Below are positions 6,731 to 15,146 of a stretch of 64,000 bases of DNA, piece after piece; position 1 is the stretch's first letter; each line of letters opens with the position of its first letter. The notes beneath the pieces are model-generated. The model was not told the DNA's origin, did no database searches, and worked only from the letters and a program-made list of their open reading frames with translations. Source of the stretch: Saccharomonospora xinjiangensis XJ-54 (GTDB lineage: Bacteria; Actinomycetota; Actinomycetes; Mycobacteriales; Pseudonocardiaceae); the NCBI RefSeq assembly GCF_000258175.1, contig NZ_JH636049.1, positions 2,643,482-2,707,481 on the forward strand. Reading direction: 5' to 3'. The translations under genes and the position numbers were made by a program.

Positions 6731-9494
6731 CGGAGGCCTCCTGCCGGTGGAACGGGATGGTGACCTCCGGGCTCGCGTGCGTGCTGCGATCGAAGAACAG
6801 GGCCCTTCCCGCCCTCGGCGACCAGTGCACAACCTGGCCCGCGCAGAATGCCGCGAGTTCGCTGCCCTGCACGTCGAGAGCCACCCACGCGCCGATGTCC
6901 TCGGTTCCCCCGAAACCGAGCGTGTCCTTGAGGCGCGCGACACCTCGCCACCAGCCAAGCACGTGTGTGCCCTTCACCGGCCCCTGCTTGAGCAGGGTTC
7001 TCAGGTGGTCGAGTCCGCTGGGTTTGCCCGGCTCCTTGCGCTCCAGCGCGGGCGACACCGCGTCAACGCCGTAGAGCACCACGAACCGAGGCCCACCGTC
7101 TGGTTCGGACAGTCGAGCGGCCTGGTCCGCGACGACCGTGGGGATGTCGGAGGCACTCGTCACCACCGGTTTGTGCCCGAGCGCGGCGAGGTCGTCGGCC
7201 AGAGCCCGCACCTCGTCCGCGCAGGTGTCGATGGCGCACCCAAGCACGAACTCCACCGCGCCTGGCGGGTACTGCCTCGCGAGCGAGCGGGTCGCGGCTT
7301 CGAGCACGGAAAGGGCTTCCGCCGTGCTGCTCCCCAGCACGGCGAGGTTGCGTCCCGGTGCGGAAGCCAGCTCGACGGCGTGAGCGTTGTCCATGACCTC
7401 GATCGACTGCCCGACGAGCGCCCTCGGCCGGTCCTTCGCCGGTTCGAGCGTGGTGAAGGCCGGTGACTCGTCGAGCTGGGGCGCCACCGCGCCGTCGAAC
7501 AACCGTGGCCCGCCGTGGGTGGCGTAGCGCTGCCACAACTGCCGTTGCAGCACGGGGAAGGTGTCCTTGGCGCTCGCGTCGGGGACGTGAACGAGCTGGT
7601 TGCCGTGGGAGATCCCGGACTCGTGGTTCACCACCGCGTGCCAGCGGGGTGCGGACACTGCCGCCTGGTTCGATTCGGCGAGCACCCGCCTCGCCTTCGG
7701 CATCGCGATCCGCAGCGTGCACTGCTCGAACACGGCGGGCTTGCCCCAGAAGGCGTCGATGCCCGCGATGTCCTGGCTGGCGAGCACGAGGTGGATGCCT
7801 TGAGAGCGACCGCGCCGGGCCAGGTCCTCCAGCAGCGCCGTCGCCATGGCCGTCACGGAGTCGCGTCCGGCGAAGAGGTACTGGAACTCGTCGATCACGG
7901 CGACGATGCGGGGCCAGTGCCCGTCCGGGTCCGCCGCCCGCAGCTCCGCGATGTTGGTGACCTCGTACTCCTTCGCCGCGGCCGAACGTCGCCGCAGCTC
8001 GTCGGAAAGGAAGCGCAGCAGCGCGAGGCCGAACTCGCGGTCGGTGTTGACGTTCACGCCGACGAGCCGCGCGTGGGGCAGCCAGCTCTCGTCCTTCTTC
8101 CCCGGAGCGAGCCCCGCGAAGGAGACTCCTTCCTTGAAGTCCAGCAGGTACAGCGCGAGCTCGTCGGGTGAGTAGCGGGCGGCGAGGCTGCCGAGCAGCG
8201 CATAGAGGAAGTTGGTCTTGCCCGATCCGCTCGGCCCTCCGATCAGCGCGTGCGGAGTGGCGTCGCCGATGACCACCTCCACGGGTTCGCCCTCGTAGAA
8301 CCCGACGGGTGCCCGCAATTCCCTCGCCGAGCATTCCTTGCCGAACTCGGTGGGGAGCAGGTCCGCGAACGACCGTGGCCCGCCCTGTTTCGTGATGACG
8401 GCTTCGGCGATACGGGCCGCCGCGCCCGCGACCTGTCCTGGCGGCAGCGGCGGGTCGAGCCACACCTCCACGCCCGACCCGGTCATCGACGTGATCGCGC
8501 GCCGGTCGTCGAGCAGCGAGATGGTCTCCACCGAACCGCCGAGGACTGTCGGCACATCGACGAGGACGAGCGAGATCCCCGCGGCGAGCGCGCCGCTGGC
8601 GACACGCTTGAGGTCGCGAAGGTGTTCGGGTGCGAGGTTCTCGCCGTTGCCGTACAGCACCGCGATCCGCCACGGTTCGACGCGCTTGCCGGTGGCCTTG
8701 CGCATCGCGCGAAGCGTCGGGTATCCGGCCTGCATCGTGTGGGTGTGGATGCGGCGGATGTGCCCCGCGAGCTCGTCGAGCAGATCGACGAGCCGTGTGG
8801 GGTCGTGCACGGTGACGGCGCTCGTGCGGCTCAGCGCGTAGAAGTTGGGCAGCACGGCCGTGAGCTGGCCGACGTCCCACAGGTGCACCTTCACGGCGCC
8901 TGGCGTGAACGTGCTCAGCACCCGCATGAGCAGGTTCTCCACGAGTGCGTCAACGGTGTGCCGCGTCTTGGGCGCGGAGGTGATCGAAAGGTGCGACTCG
9001 TCGAGCAGCGGAACGGCGACGTCGAAGGAATGCGTGGTTCCCCGCGTCCCACCGACGCTCAAACCGTCCACAGTGGCCTCTCCGATGCGCCACAGCCCCG
9101 GCGGTTCGGTGCCGTCGATCCTGCCGAGTGTGCCGAGCCACTCGCCTGCGGGGCGACCTGCGGGCCCATCGGCCTCGGAGGCGACGAGGTCGCGCAACTG
9201 TGCGGGGCCGTCGGCCCAGTCGGCGTAGAAGCGGCTCCGCACGGTGTGCAACCACGACAACACCGACGCCATGGCCGGTTCGCCGCGATGTTCGGCGAGT
9301 TTCGGATCGTCCTCCGCGTGGTCGAGCCCGACCGACAGCACGAGCTTTTCCAGCCGAAGTTTCGTGAGCGCGTCCTCGGCGTCGAGACGGGCGTTACGGG
9401 CGGCGCCGAGAGCGAGCCCGATCTGGTGGCGCAGCGCCTCGAACGCGTTAGTCACCCGCGCGCGCTGCTCGACGACCTTGCGTCGCATGGGCAC
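6723..9494 (-). CDS. FtsK/SpoIIIE-domain ATPase, EccC-like, non-canonical
   Basis: This 923-residue protein has an N-terminal charged helical region (1-100) and a mixed region up to about 400. An FtsK/SpoIIIE ATPase domain follows, with Walker A GGPSGSGKTN near 415-424, Walker B IVAVIDEFQYLF near 530, and the sensor-like stretch GIHLVLASQDI near 565. From about residue 700 a second ATPase-like fold lacks a working P-loop (NLAVLGSSTAEAL). There are no FtsK N-terminal membrane helices and no C-terminal gamma domain, so it is not the division translocase. Tandem active and degenerate FtsK folds recall EccC of type VII secretion. GTG 9494 or ATG 9488 could be the start. Confidence 0.85.
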   Translation of the reverse strand: MPMRRKVVEQRARVTNAFEALRHQIGLALGAARNARLDAEDALTKLRLEKLVLSVGLDHAEDDPKLAEHRGEPAMASVLSWLHTVRSRFYADWADGPAQLRDLVASEADGPAGRPAGEWLGTLGRIDGTEPPGLWRIGEATVDGLSVGGTRGTTHSFDVAVPLLDESHLSITSAPKTRHTVDALVENLLMRVLSTFTPGAVKVHLWDVGQLTAVLPNFYALSRTSAVTVHDPTRLVDLLDELAGHIRRIHTHTMQAGYPTLRAMRKATGKRVEPWRIAVLYGNGENLAPEHLRDLKRVASGALAAGISLVLVDVPTVLGGSVETISLLDDRRAITSMTGSGVEVWLDPPLPPGQVAGAAARIAEAVITKQGGPRSFADLLPTEFGKECSARELRAPVGFYEGEPVEVVIGDATPHALIGGPSGSGKTNFLYALLGSLAARYSPDELALYLLDFKEGVSFAGLAPGKKDESWLPHARLVGVNVNTDREFGLALLRFLSDELRRRSAAAKEYEVTNIAELRAADPDGHWPRIVAVIDEFQYLFAGRDSVTAMATALLEDLARRGRSQGIHLVLASQDIAGIDAFWGKPAVFEQCTLRIAMPKARRVLAESNQAAVSAPRWHAVVNHESGISHGNQLVHVPDASAKDTFPVLQRQLWQRYATHGGPRLFDGAVAPQLDESPAFTTLEPAKDRPRALVGQSIEVMDNAHAVELASAPGRNLAVLGSSTAEALSVLEAATRSLARQYPPGAVEFVLGCAIDTCADEVRALADDLAALGHKPVVTSASDIPTVVADQAARLSEPDGGPRFVVLYGVDAVSPALERKEPGKPSGLDHLRTLLKQGPVKGTHVLGWWRGVARLKDTLGFGGTEDIGAWVALDVQGSELAAFCAGQVVHWSPRAGRALFFDRSTHASPEVTIPFHRQEASDA

Positions 9495-9497
9495 ACT

Positions 9498-9743
9498 TCA
9501 CAATCTCGACTCGTAATCCGTGAGCAGGGCCCGCACGGTGTCGAGCCGTGCGTGGTTCGCCTCGATCTGCTCCACGGCCCTCGCCAGCTCGGAGGGCAGC
9601 CACGGCTGGGCCTGTGCCTGCGCTTCCACGGCCACGCGCCGGTAGTCATCGAGCAACTCCTTCGCCGTGGCGCTGTGGGCTCGCGCCTCGGCGACCGCCC
9701 CGAGGGTTCCGGCGAGCAGGTGCCGCAGCTCTTCCAGTGACAT
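9498..9743 (-). CDS. Small helical protein, FtsK-like operon
   Basis: The 81-residue product (MSLEELRHLLAGTLGAV ... LLTDYESRL) is predicted to be two long amphipathic helices with alanine- and leucine-rich heptads, about the size of a WXG100 protein but with no Trp-x-Gly turn (a PWLPSELA turn instead). Its stop codon lies 3-9 bp before the ATPase start and its own ATG begins 7 bp after the preceding gene's stop, with no clear Shine-Dalgarno, so translation is probably coupled. The function is not recognised; the layout suggests a cargo or adaptor of the downstream ATPase. Confidence 0.7.
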   Translation of the reverse strand: MSLEELRHLLAGTLGAVAEARAHSATAKELLDDYRRVAVEAQAQAQPWLPSELARAVEQIEANHARLDTVRALLTDYESRL

Positions 9744-9750
9744 CCGCGGG

Positions 9751-10011
9751 CTAGAGGCGAGCCGAGTAACTCTCGGCGGACGAGATGCACGCGAGGATGG
9801 TGCTCTGCGTGCCTGCCACAGCCTGCAACGCCTCGGCAAGCAGGCCGTGAGCCTGGTTGACCTCCTCCTGCGTGCTGCCGGACGTGGCCTGAGCCAGAGA
9901 TTGCTGTGCTTCCTCGAGCGATTGAGCGGCCTGTTGCAGGGCGGCGATGCTGGCGGAAGCCTTTTCGTTCGCGAGGGCGATCCCCGCACGAATCTCTTCC
10001 ACACCGGGCAT
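9751..10011 (-). CDS. Small helical ESAT-6-like protein, first gene of the FtsK-like operon
   Basis: The 86-residue protein (MPGVEEIRAGIALANEK) is almost wholly helical. The first helix is rich in Ala, Gln and Glu, there is a turn at ATSGSTQEE near the middle, and the second helix runs to the end. Size and helix-turn-helix layout recall ESAT-6/WXG100 or EspC-type secretion substrates, but the WXG motif is missing. The ATG at 10011 has AAGGAG eight bases upstream and is preferred to GTG 10053. It heads the 10011-6362 operon, whose third gene is an EccC-like ATPase. Secretion or ATPase binding is inference only. Confidence 0.72.
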   Translation of the reverse strand: MPGVEEIRAGIALANEKASASIAALQQAAQSLEEAQQSLAQATSGSTQEEVNQAHGLLAEALQAVAGTQSTILACISSAESYSARL

Positions 10012-10510
10012 GAGGCTGGCTCCTTGAGGAAGTCGGGTCAACGCTGTCACCAACTTAGCGTGAGTGATCAGCCGCGCACAGCAGGTAGGTGGGGTAACCG
10101 TGCTGGGCCGAACAGCGCGGCGATCCGGCCTGGGCCGACGAGTGCGCGGGGGACGGGAAAGCCGTCACAGGCCGTCGCCGGGGGCTGTGAGGCTCCGTAG
10201 CGATCAAGCGGTCCGATGGCGGTCGCGGCCATGGCTACTTCGTCCGCGAATCTGACAGCTCTCGGGAAGGAAGACACCGGAAAACACGTCCGTGCCGACG
10301 TTCGGGGTGAACCAGAAGTACAGCTACCTGATCGACATCGAGGTGCCGGAAGCGTCTGGAACCCTGCTTCTTTCGGGTCCGGGCATAGGCGGGGGCTGGG
10401 AGTGGAACGGCGGGCAGCGGTCTCGGCGCGGCTGCTTTCAGGGACGGGACTGATCGAGCTTCGACACCCGGACTGCGCGGCGATTCGCCCGAGTGCGGCC
10501 GAACACAGAA
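10012..10510. other. Intergenic region with no convincing gene
   Basis: About 500 bp between the start of the FtsK-like operon and the tRNA-Ser terminator. It must contain the operon promoter near 10012-10060. A 54-codon plus-strand frame from GTG 10292 to the stop at 10453 has a protein-like first half (VNQKYSYLIDIEVPEASG), then becomes arginine-rich, and has no good ribosome-binding site. It may be a gene remnant and is not called as a gene. Confidence 0.5.
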
Positions 10511-10540
10511 ACGCCGGGCTCCCTCATGAGAACCCGGCGT
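10511..10540 (-). terminator. Rho-independent-type terminator after tRNA-Ser
   Basis: ACGCCGGG at 10511 pairs with CCCGGCGT ending at 10540 around a short loop, just downstream of the minus-strand tRNA-Ser 3' end. There is no strong U-run, as is common in high-GC actinobacteria. Confidence 0.6.
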
Positions 10541-10548
10541 TCGTGAGC

Positions 10549-10638
10549 TGGCGGAGGATACGGGATTCGAACCCGTGAGGGCTTTTACACCCAACACGAT
10601 TTCCAATCGTGCGCCTTAGGCCGCTCGGCCAATCCTCC
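10549..10638 (-). tRNA. tRNA-Ser (GGA)
   Basis: The minus strand folds as a class II tRNA. The 7-bp acceptor pairs GGAGGAT with ATCCTCC, the anticodon stem-loop CACGATTGGAAATCGTG carries a GGA anticodon, and there is a long variable arm and a T arm with GGTTCGAATCC. Discriminator G and an encoded CCA (10549-10551) complete the 3' end. The length and variable arm fit serine, reading UCC and UCU codons. Confidence 0.96.
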
Positions 10639-10786
10639 GCCGAGAAGGGTAGCAGGGTGGGCCCTGCGCGCTTGCCGAGGGCCGGTGCCGCCCCACACCT
10701 CCCGGTACCCGGCCGTCCCGCAGCGGGCACCTCCGTGGTCGCGTACCGGCGGTTACCGCGCACGGCATCGCGGGTATGCGAAAGCC

Positions 10787-12634
10787 ATGGCGGTCGCCAC
10801 TGTGGATCATGAGATGCTGACGGCGCTGGGCAGGCAGCTCAGGGTGGATTCGGTGCGCGCCGCCGACTTCGCCGGACTCGGGCCTCCTGCGTCGTCGCTG
10901 TCGGCGGCCGACCTGATGGCCGTGTTGCTCGCGGGACATCTGCGTTACGACTTCGACGCCTCGCAGAACCCCGCCAACGACCATCTCATCTTCTCCAAGG
11001 GGCACGCCTCGCCGTTGCTGTACGCGATGTACGTGGCGGCGGGGGCCATCGCCTCGGAGGAACTGCGCTGGTTCCGCGCGTCCGGCAGCCGGTTGCAGGG
11101 GCATCCGACGCCCGCGCTGCCGTGGGTGGACGTCGCCACCGGTTCGCTCGGGCAGGGCCTCGGCATCGGCGCGGGTATCGCGCTGGCAGGGGCGCGCCTC
11201 GACCGGCGTGACTTCCGGGTGTGGGTGCTGTGCGGTGACGGCGAACTCGCCGAGGGTTCGATGTGGGAGGCGTTCGAACACGCCGGTCATGAGCGGCTGC
11301 GCAACCTGACGGCCATCGTCGATGTGAACCGGCTCGGTCAGCGAGGCCCGACCCGTCTCGGGTGGGATACCGCCGCCTACGCCCGGCGCATCTCTGCGTT
11401 CGGCTGGCACACCGTGGAGATCGACGGGCACGACGTCGATCAGATCGACGCCGCCTACGCTGAGGCGGCCGCGAGCGAGCGGCCCACTGCCGTGCTGGCC
11501 CGCACACGGAAGGGAAAGGGGCTTCGCGCCGTCGAGGACGTGGGGGACGCCGGGTCCGGAGGCGCGGTGCTGCCCGATGCGGAGGCCGCCATCGCGGAAC
11601 TCGGTGGCCGCAGCGCCATCCGGGTCGAGGTGGCGGCCCCCGAGTACGAAGCTCCCGCCGTGCCGGATCTGCGATCGCTACGCATCCCCTGGTACGAGCG
11701 GGGACGGCTCGTGTCCACCCGCACCGCCTTCGGCCAGGCGCTCGCCGCGATGGGACACGCGCGCTCCGACGTGGTGGTGATCGACCCCGACGCCAGCGAT
11801 GCGACGCTCACCAGCTACTTCGCCGAAGAACATCCCGAGCGGTTCTTCGAGTGTCATGCCGCGGAGCAGCAGATGGCGGCGACGGCCGTGGGTTTCTCCG
11901 TGCGCGGGTTTCTGACGTTCGCCGCGACGCCCGCAGCGTTCTGGACCCGCGCGTACGACGTCGTCCGCATGGCCTCGATCGGCGGAGTCGGCCTGTGCCT
12001 CGTCGGCTCGCACGCGGGTGTGTCCACGGGCGCGGACGGCCCCTCGCAGATGGGTCTTGAGGACATCGCGGCCATGCGGGCGTTGTGGCGCAGCATCGTG
12101 CTCTACCCGTGTGACGCGAACCAGGCGGCACACCTCACGGCTGCGATGACGGAACACTCCGGCATCCGTTACCTGCGCACGACCTGCGAGGACACGCCCG
12201 TGCTCTATGGGCCGGAGGAGACCTTCCCCGTCGGCGGTAGCAAGGTGCTGCGGGAATCCGACGCGGACGACGTGACGATCGTGGCCGCCGGAATCACCGT
12301 TCACGAGGCGTTGCGCGCCGCCGACGTGCTCGCCGACGACGGCGTCTCCGTGCGGGTCGTGGACCTGTACTCGGTGAAGCCGGTGGACACCGCGACCCTG
12401 CGCAGGGCCGCGGCCGACACCGGCAGGGTCGTCATCGTCGAGGATCACTGGCCGCAGGGCGGCGTCGGTGACGCGGTGCTGGACGCGCTGACCGGCTCCA
12501 CCGTGATGCCCTCGGTGCTCAAACTGGGTGTACTGGCTCTGCCGGGGTCCGCCACGCCGGTCGAGCAGCTCTACCACGCCGGCATCGACGCGGACTCGGT
12601 GGCCGAGGCGGTGCGGGAGATCATGGCCGGGTGA
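10787..12634 (+). CDS. tkt: Transketolase
   Basis: The 615-residue enzyme is a complete thiamine-diphosphate transketolase. The N-terminal domain carries the His-rich SKGHASPLLYAM and TGSLGQGLGIGAGIA segments and the TPP motif GDGELAEGSMWEAFEHAG to NRLGQRGPT. The pyrimidine-binding domain follows (VVVIDPDASDATLTSYF, HAAEQQMAATAVGFS), then a C-terminal domain. It moves two-carbon units between sugar phosphates in the non-oxidative pentose phosphate pathway. The ATG at 10787 gives the usual N-terminus; an upstream extension to 10685 has no family support. It is not next to transaldolase or zwf, unlike the usual pentose phosphate operon, so it may be a second transketolase; gnd lies 5 kb away. 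Confidence 0.92.
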   Translation: MAVATVDHEMLTALGRQLRVDSVRAADFAGLGPPASSLSAADLMAVLLAGHLRYDFDASQNPANDHLIFSKGHASPLLYAMYVAAGAIASEELRWFRASGSRLQGHPTPALPWVDVATGSLGQGLGIGAGIALAGARLDRRDFRVWVLCGDGELAEGSMWEAFEHAGHERLRNLTAIVDVNRLGQRGPTRLGWDTAAYARRISAFGWHTVEIDGHDVDQIDAAYAEAAASERPTAVLARTRKGKGLRAVEDVGDAGSGGAVLPDAEAAIAELGGRSAIRVEVAAPEYEAPAVPDLRSLRIPWYERGRLVSTRTAFGQALAAMGHARSDVVVIDPDASDATLTSYFAEEHPERFFECHAAEQQMAATAVGFSVRGFLTFAATPAAFWTRAYDVVRMASIGGVGLCLVGSHAGVSTGADGPSQMGLEDIAAMRALWRSIVLYPCDANQAAHLTAAMTEHSGIRYLRTTCEDTPVLYGPEETFPVGGSKVLRESDADDVTIVAAGITVHEALRAADVLADDGVSVRVVDLYSVKPVDTATLRRAAADTGRVVIVEDHWPQGGVGDAVLDALTGSTVMPSVLKLGVLALPGSATPVEQLYHAGIDADSVAEAVREIMAG

Positions 12635-12732
12635 CCGGAGAGCACGGTCTCGCCCGAGAACCCGCACCCCTCGCGACACCACTCGTGACCACTGCCCGGT
12701 CCACACGGCGAATCGCAGAGGCGCTCGGAGTG

Positions 12733-13287
12733 TCAGCTCGCCAGTGCGCGCGCGGCTGCGGGCTTACCGGCCTTGCGGAGCTTGGCCATCCGCCGCAAAC
12801 GCCTGCGGAGCCTTCGGGCCCTGTGATTCTCCTCCATCATCGAGAAGGTGGCCGCCGTGACAAGCCCGTAGGCGAGGTGGGGGAGCGCGTCGCTCAGCCA
12901 GTCCGAGGTGCTCCACTTCCTGGGGTCGGTCACGCCGAGCGCCGTCATGGGCGCGCTCGATCCGGCCATCGCCGCGACCGTCGCCACGACTCCGCCCACC
13001 AGCACCGGCGGTCGCCAGCCAAGGGCGTGCAGTGCGCCGTAGCCGACGCCGACCGTCGTTCCCGTGACCATGCCGAGCAGTGCACCGAGCCCGGACTTGC
13101 GGCTCTCCCTCTGCTCGGCGTCGCCGGGGATGTCCGTTCCCGCCGCTTCGCTGATCTTGTCGATGGTCTGTTGCGGTGTGCTGCTCGAAGGGCGGCCCCG
13201 CAGTGTCATGTCCAGGTAGGTGGCGGCGTGCAGTGCGGTGGTTCCCGCGGCGCCTGCCGCGGCGCCGCGCGCGATCGAAGACAACAT
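12733..13287 (-). CDS. Conserved actinobacterial membrane protein, function unknown
   Basis: The 184-residue protein has an N-terminal glycine/alanine-rich helix (SSIARGAAAGAAGTTALH). Three or four likely membrane helices follow: GLGALLGMVTGTTVGVGYGA, VLVGGVVATVAAMAGSS and a segment near HLAYGLVTAATFSMM. The C-terminal tail is strongly basic (RARRLRRRLRRMAKLRKAGK). There is no catalytic motif. It is followed on the same strand, 9 bp away, by the serine hydrolase gene, but that gene lies upstream in transcription order, so it could be the second gene of a two-gene transcript. Confidence 0.7.
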   Translation of the reverse strand: MLSSIARGAAAGAAGTTALHAATYLDMTLRGRPSSSTPQQTIDKISEAAGTDIPGDAEQRESRKSGLGALLGMVTGTTVGVGYGALHALGWRPPVLVGGVVATVAAMAGSSAPMTALGVTDPRKWSTSDWLSDALPHLAYGLVTAATFSMMEENHRARRLRRRLRRMAKLRKAGKPAAARALAS

Positions 13288-13296
13288 GGCATCGGG

Positions 13297-14343
13297 TTAC
13301 CCGTGGCCCGGATGCGGAACCGTGCTTCGCTCCGCAAGGGGGGAATCGTGGTCGATGGTGCCCCGTGGCGGGGCCTCGGCGGTCTTCTCGGCAGGCTGGG
13401 TGTCGTCCCCGCTCTCCTCGGTTGACGGGGCGTTGTCCCCGGTCCGTGCGGGTCGCTGGGCGTCCTCGTCGCTGGAGCCCGGCAGCGAGGAGCTGTGGTC
13501 AATGCCGAGCGCGTCAAGGACGTGTTCGACATAGCCCGTGACGTGCTTGGCCGCGGTGTCGTAGCCGGCATCAGGCGCGCTGCGGGTCAAGACCGCGACG
13601 ATGAAGCGATCGTCGGCGCCCACGAGACCGCTGGTGTGCAGCACTGTTCCGTCGGTGCAGCACGCCCAGCCCTGCTTGACGGCGAACGGCACACCGCCTG
13701 CCGCATCCGGGATGCCGAAGTACTGGTCGAAGCCGTCATGGGCCATTCGAGTCGCGTCCCGCAGCGCGGGCAGCACCACGTCGCGAGTCATCGAAGGCGC
13801 CTCCTCCAGCAGGTATCGGTAGACCTTCACGGCGTCGGCGGCGGTGGTCAGCGTGTTGCCCCACATGTTGGGCAGGTCGGGGGCTTTCGTGCTGTGCAGG
13901 CCGAGGCGCTCCGCCCACCGGGTCACCAGGCCGGGGCCGCCGTAGCGCACCCAGAACTGGCCCGCGAGCGGGTCGTGGCTCTCTGCGATCATGGTGTGGA
14001 CCTGTGCTGCGGGCTCGCCCTGCTCGACGGCCTCGAAGGCGATCAGCAGCTTCACCAGCGAGGCCGATGTGAACTGACGATCGGGGTCGTGCGTCACCGT
14101 GGCGGCTTGCCTTGAGCGGTCGAAGACCATGAGCCCGACCTCGCTGAACTCGTGGTCCACCACGAGGCGTTTCGGAGGCGGTGGCTGGGCGGAGATGTCG
14201 GCCGGATTCTTCGGGACACCGGACGCGGTGGCCGGTGTGGCAGCGCCGATCGTGGCGGCCACAGCCGCGACGGCGGCTCCCACGAGTACGGCCAGGATCG
14301 CGACCAGTACCCAGCGGACGGTTCTCGATCGTGCTTGCGACAT
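13297..14343 (-). CDS. Beta-lactamase-fold serine hydrolase, membrane-anchored or secreted
   Basis: The 348-residue protein begins with a signal anchor (VRWVLVAILAVLVGAAVAAVAA). A class A beta-lactamase-like domain follows: SxxK in TSASLVKLLIAFEAV near residue 105, and a KTG-like VKQGWACC near 245. A disordered, acidic, proline-rich tail (about 290-348) ends the protein. In the family it could be a D,D-peptidase, an esterase or a beta-lactamase-like cell-wall enzyme; the Glu166 region of true class A enzymes is not clear, so resistance should not be assumed. The gene is divergent from an ECF sigma factor across a perfect CRP-type palindrome at 14393-14410. Confidence 0.82.
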   Translation of the reverse strand: MSQARSRTVRWVLVAILAVLVGAAVAAVAATIGAATPATASGVPKNPADISAQPPPPKRLVVDHEFSEVGLMVFDRSRQAATVTHDPDRQFTSASLVKLLIAFEAVEQGEPAAQVHTMIAESHDPLAGQFWVRYGGPGLVTRWAERLGLHSTKAPDLPNMWGNTLTTAADAVKVYRYLLEEAPSMTRDVVLPALRDATRMAHDGFDQYFGIPDAAGGVPFAVKQGWACCTDGTVLHTSGLVGADDRFIVAVLTRSAPDAGYDTAAKHVTGYVEHVLDALGIDHSSSLPGSSDEDAQRPARTGDNAPSTEESGDDTQPAEKTAEAPPRGTIDHDSPLAERSTVPHPGHG

Positions 14344-14392
14344 GCCTGGTGTTGTCCGGATCGCCTGCGCACGTTGCCGTTCGAGCCGGGCG

Positions 14393-14410
14393 TTGTGAAT
14401 TGGTTCACAA
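14393..14410. promoter_or_regulatory. Perfect CRP/GlxR-type palindrome
   Basis: TTGTGAATTGGTTCACAA is a perfect 7-4-7 inverted repeat and contains the exact CRP-family consensus TGTGA-N6-TCACA. It lies between the divergent serine hydrolase (start 14343) and the sigma factor (start about 14460), 50 bp from each. Actinobacteria carry cAMP-responsive homologues (CRP of mycobacteria, GlxR of corynebacteria) that bind this consensus. Binding here is inferred. Confidence 0.65.
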
Positions 14411-14459
14411 GTTCGGCTTCCGGGTGGGACGCCGGGCGCGGAAGCGGACAAGAGCCGGT

Positions 14460-15146
14460 GTGTACGTGTCGGTCGAGGCTCATGCCGGGCGGGGATGTGC
14501 GCGCGACAGCGGTTGCGGTGATGGGCACGCGGGCGAGGACGATGCGTCCGGTGTTCGTGACTCCGGTGATGCACACCCCGATCTCGCGGGTGGCGATCCC
14601 GAGGTGCTCTTCGCAAGGCTGTTCGACGCGCACGCGCCCGTCCTGCGCTCGTACTTCGCAGGCAGGGTCGGGGTGGACCTTGCCGACGACCTCGTGGCTG
14701 AGACGTTCCTGCTGGCGTTGCGCAGGCGCGCCACGTACGACCCGGATCGAGGTCCGGTGCGCGCGTGGTTGTACGGCATCGCCACGAACGTGCTGAGAGG
14801 TCACACCAGGAAGGAGCTGAGGGGTTTGCGAGCGACCGCGCGGATGGTCGCGGACGCGGCGATACCGGTGTCCGTGAATGCCGAAGCCGTCGAGGTGCGG
14901 GTGGCCGATCGGGTTGACTCGCAGGACCGCGCCCGGCGGCTCGCCTCGGCTCTCGCGGGGCTGTCGCGCGCGGATCGCGATGTTCTGTTGCTGTCGGCGT
15001 GGGCGGAGTTGACGCCTGCCGAGATCGGCCAGGCGCTCGATGTGCCGGCGAGCACAGTGCGTTCGCGCCTGCACAGGGTGCGCCGGAAGCTGAGAACCGT
15101 TCTGTGCCGCGAAGAACGAGGTGGCCTTCGGGGAGGACAGACGTGA
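14460..15146 (+). CDS. ECF-type RNA polymerase sigma factor
   Basis: The product of about 228 residues has sigma region 2 (LFARLFDAHAPVLRSYF, then DLADDLVAETFLLALRRR) and region 4 (LASALAGLSRADRDVLLLSA, ELTPAEIGQALDVPASTVRS). It ends with RLHRVRRKLRTVL, typical of ECF factors. The start is uncertain: GTG at 14460 or 14466 is likely, and the longer frame to 14181 would run into the divergent gene. Its stop overlaps the GTG of the next gene (GTGA), so the two are translated together. The promoters it recognises are unknown; a CRP-type palindrome lies 50 bp upstream. Confidence 0.88.
   Translation: MYVSVEAHAGRGCARDSGCGDGHAGEDDASGVRDSGDAHPDLAGGDPEVLFARLFDAHAPVLRSYFAGRVGVDLADDLVAETFLLALRRRATYDPDRGPVRAWLYGIATNVLRGHTRKELRGLRATARMVADAAIPVSVNAEAVEVRVADRVDSQDRARRLASALAGLSRADRDVLLLSAWAELTPAEIGQALDVPASTVRSRLHRVRRKLRTVLCREERGGLRGGQT

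Noticed and set aside
7063..9740. Long frames (605 and 496 codons) over the FtsK-like gene in other frames
   Set aside because: Composition is Arg/Ala/Pro-rich without motifs; the FtsK-type ATPase frame has Walker A and B.
10292..10453. 54-codon plus-strand frame near tRNA-Ser
   Set aside because: First half reads protein-like but the end does not; no ribosome-binding site; perhaps a relic.
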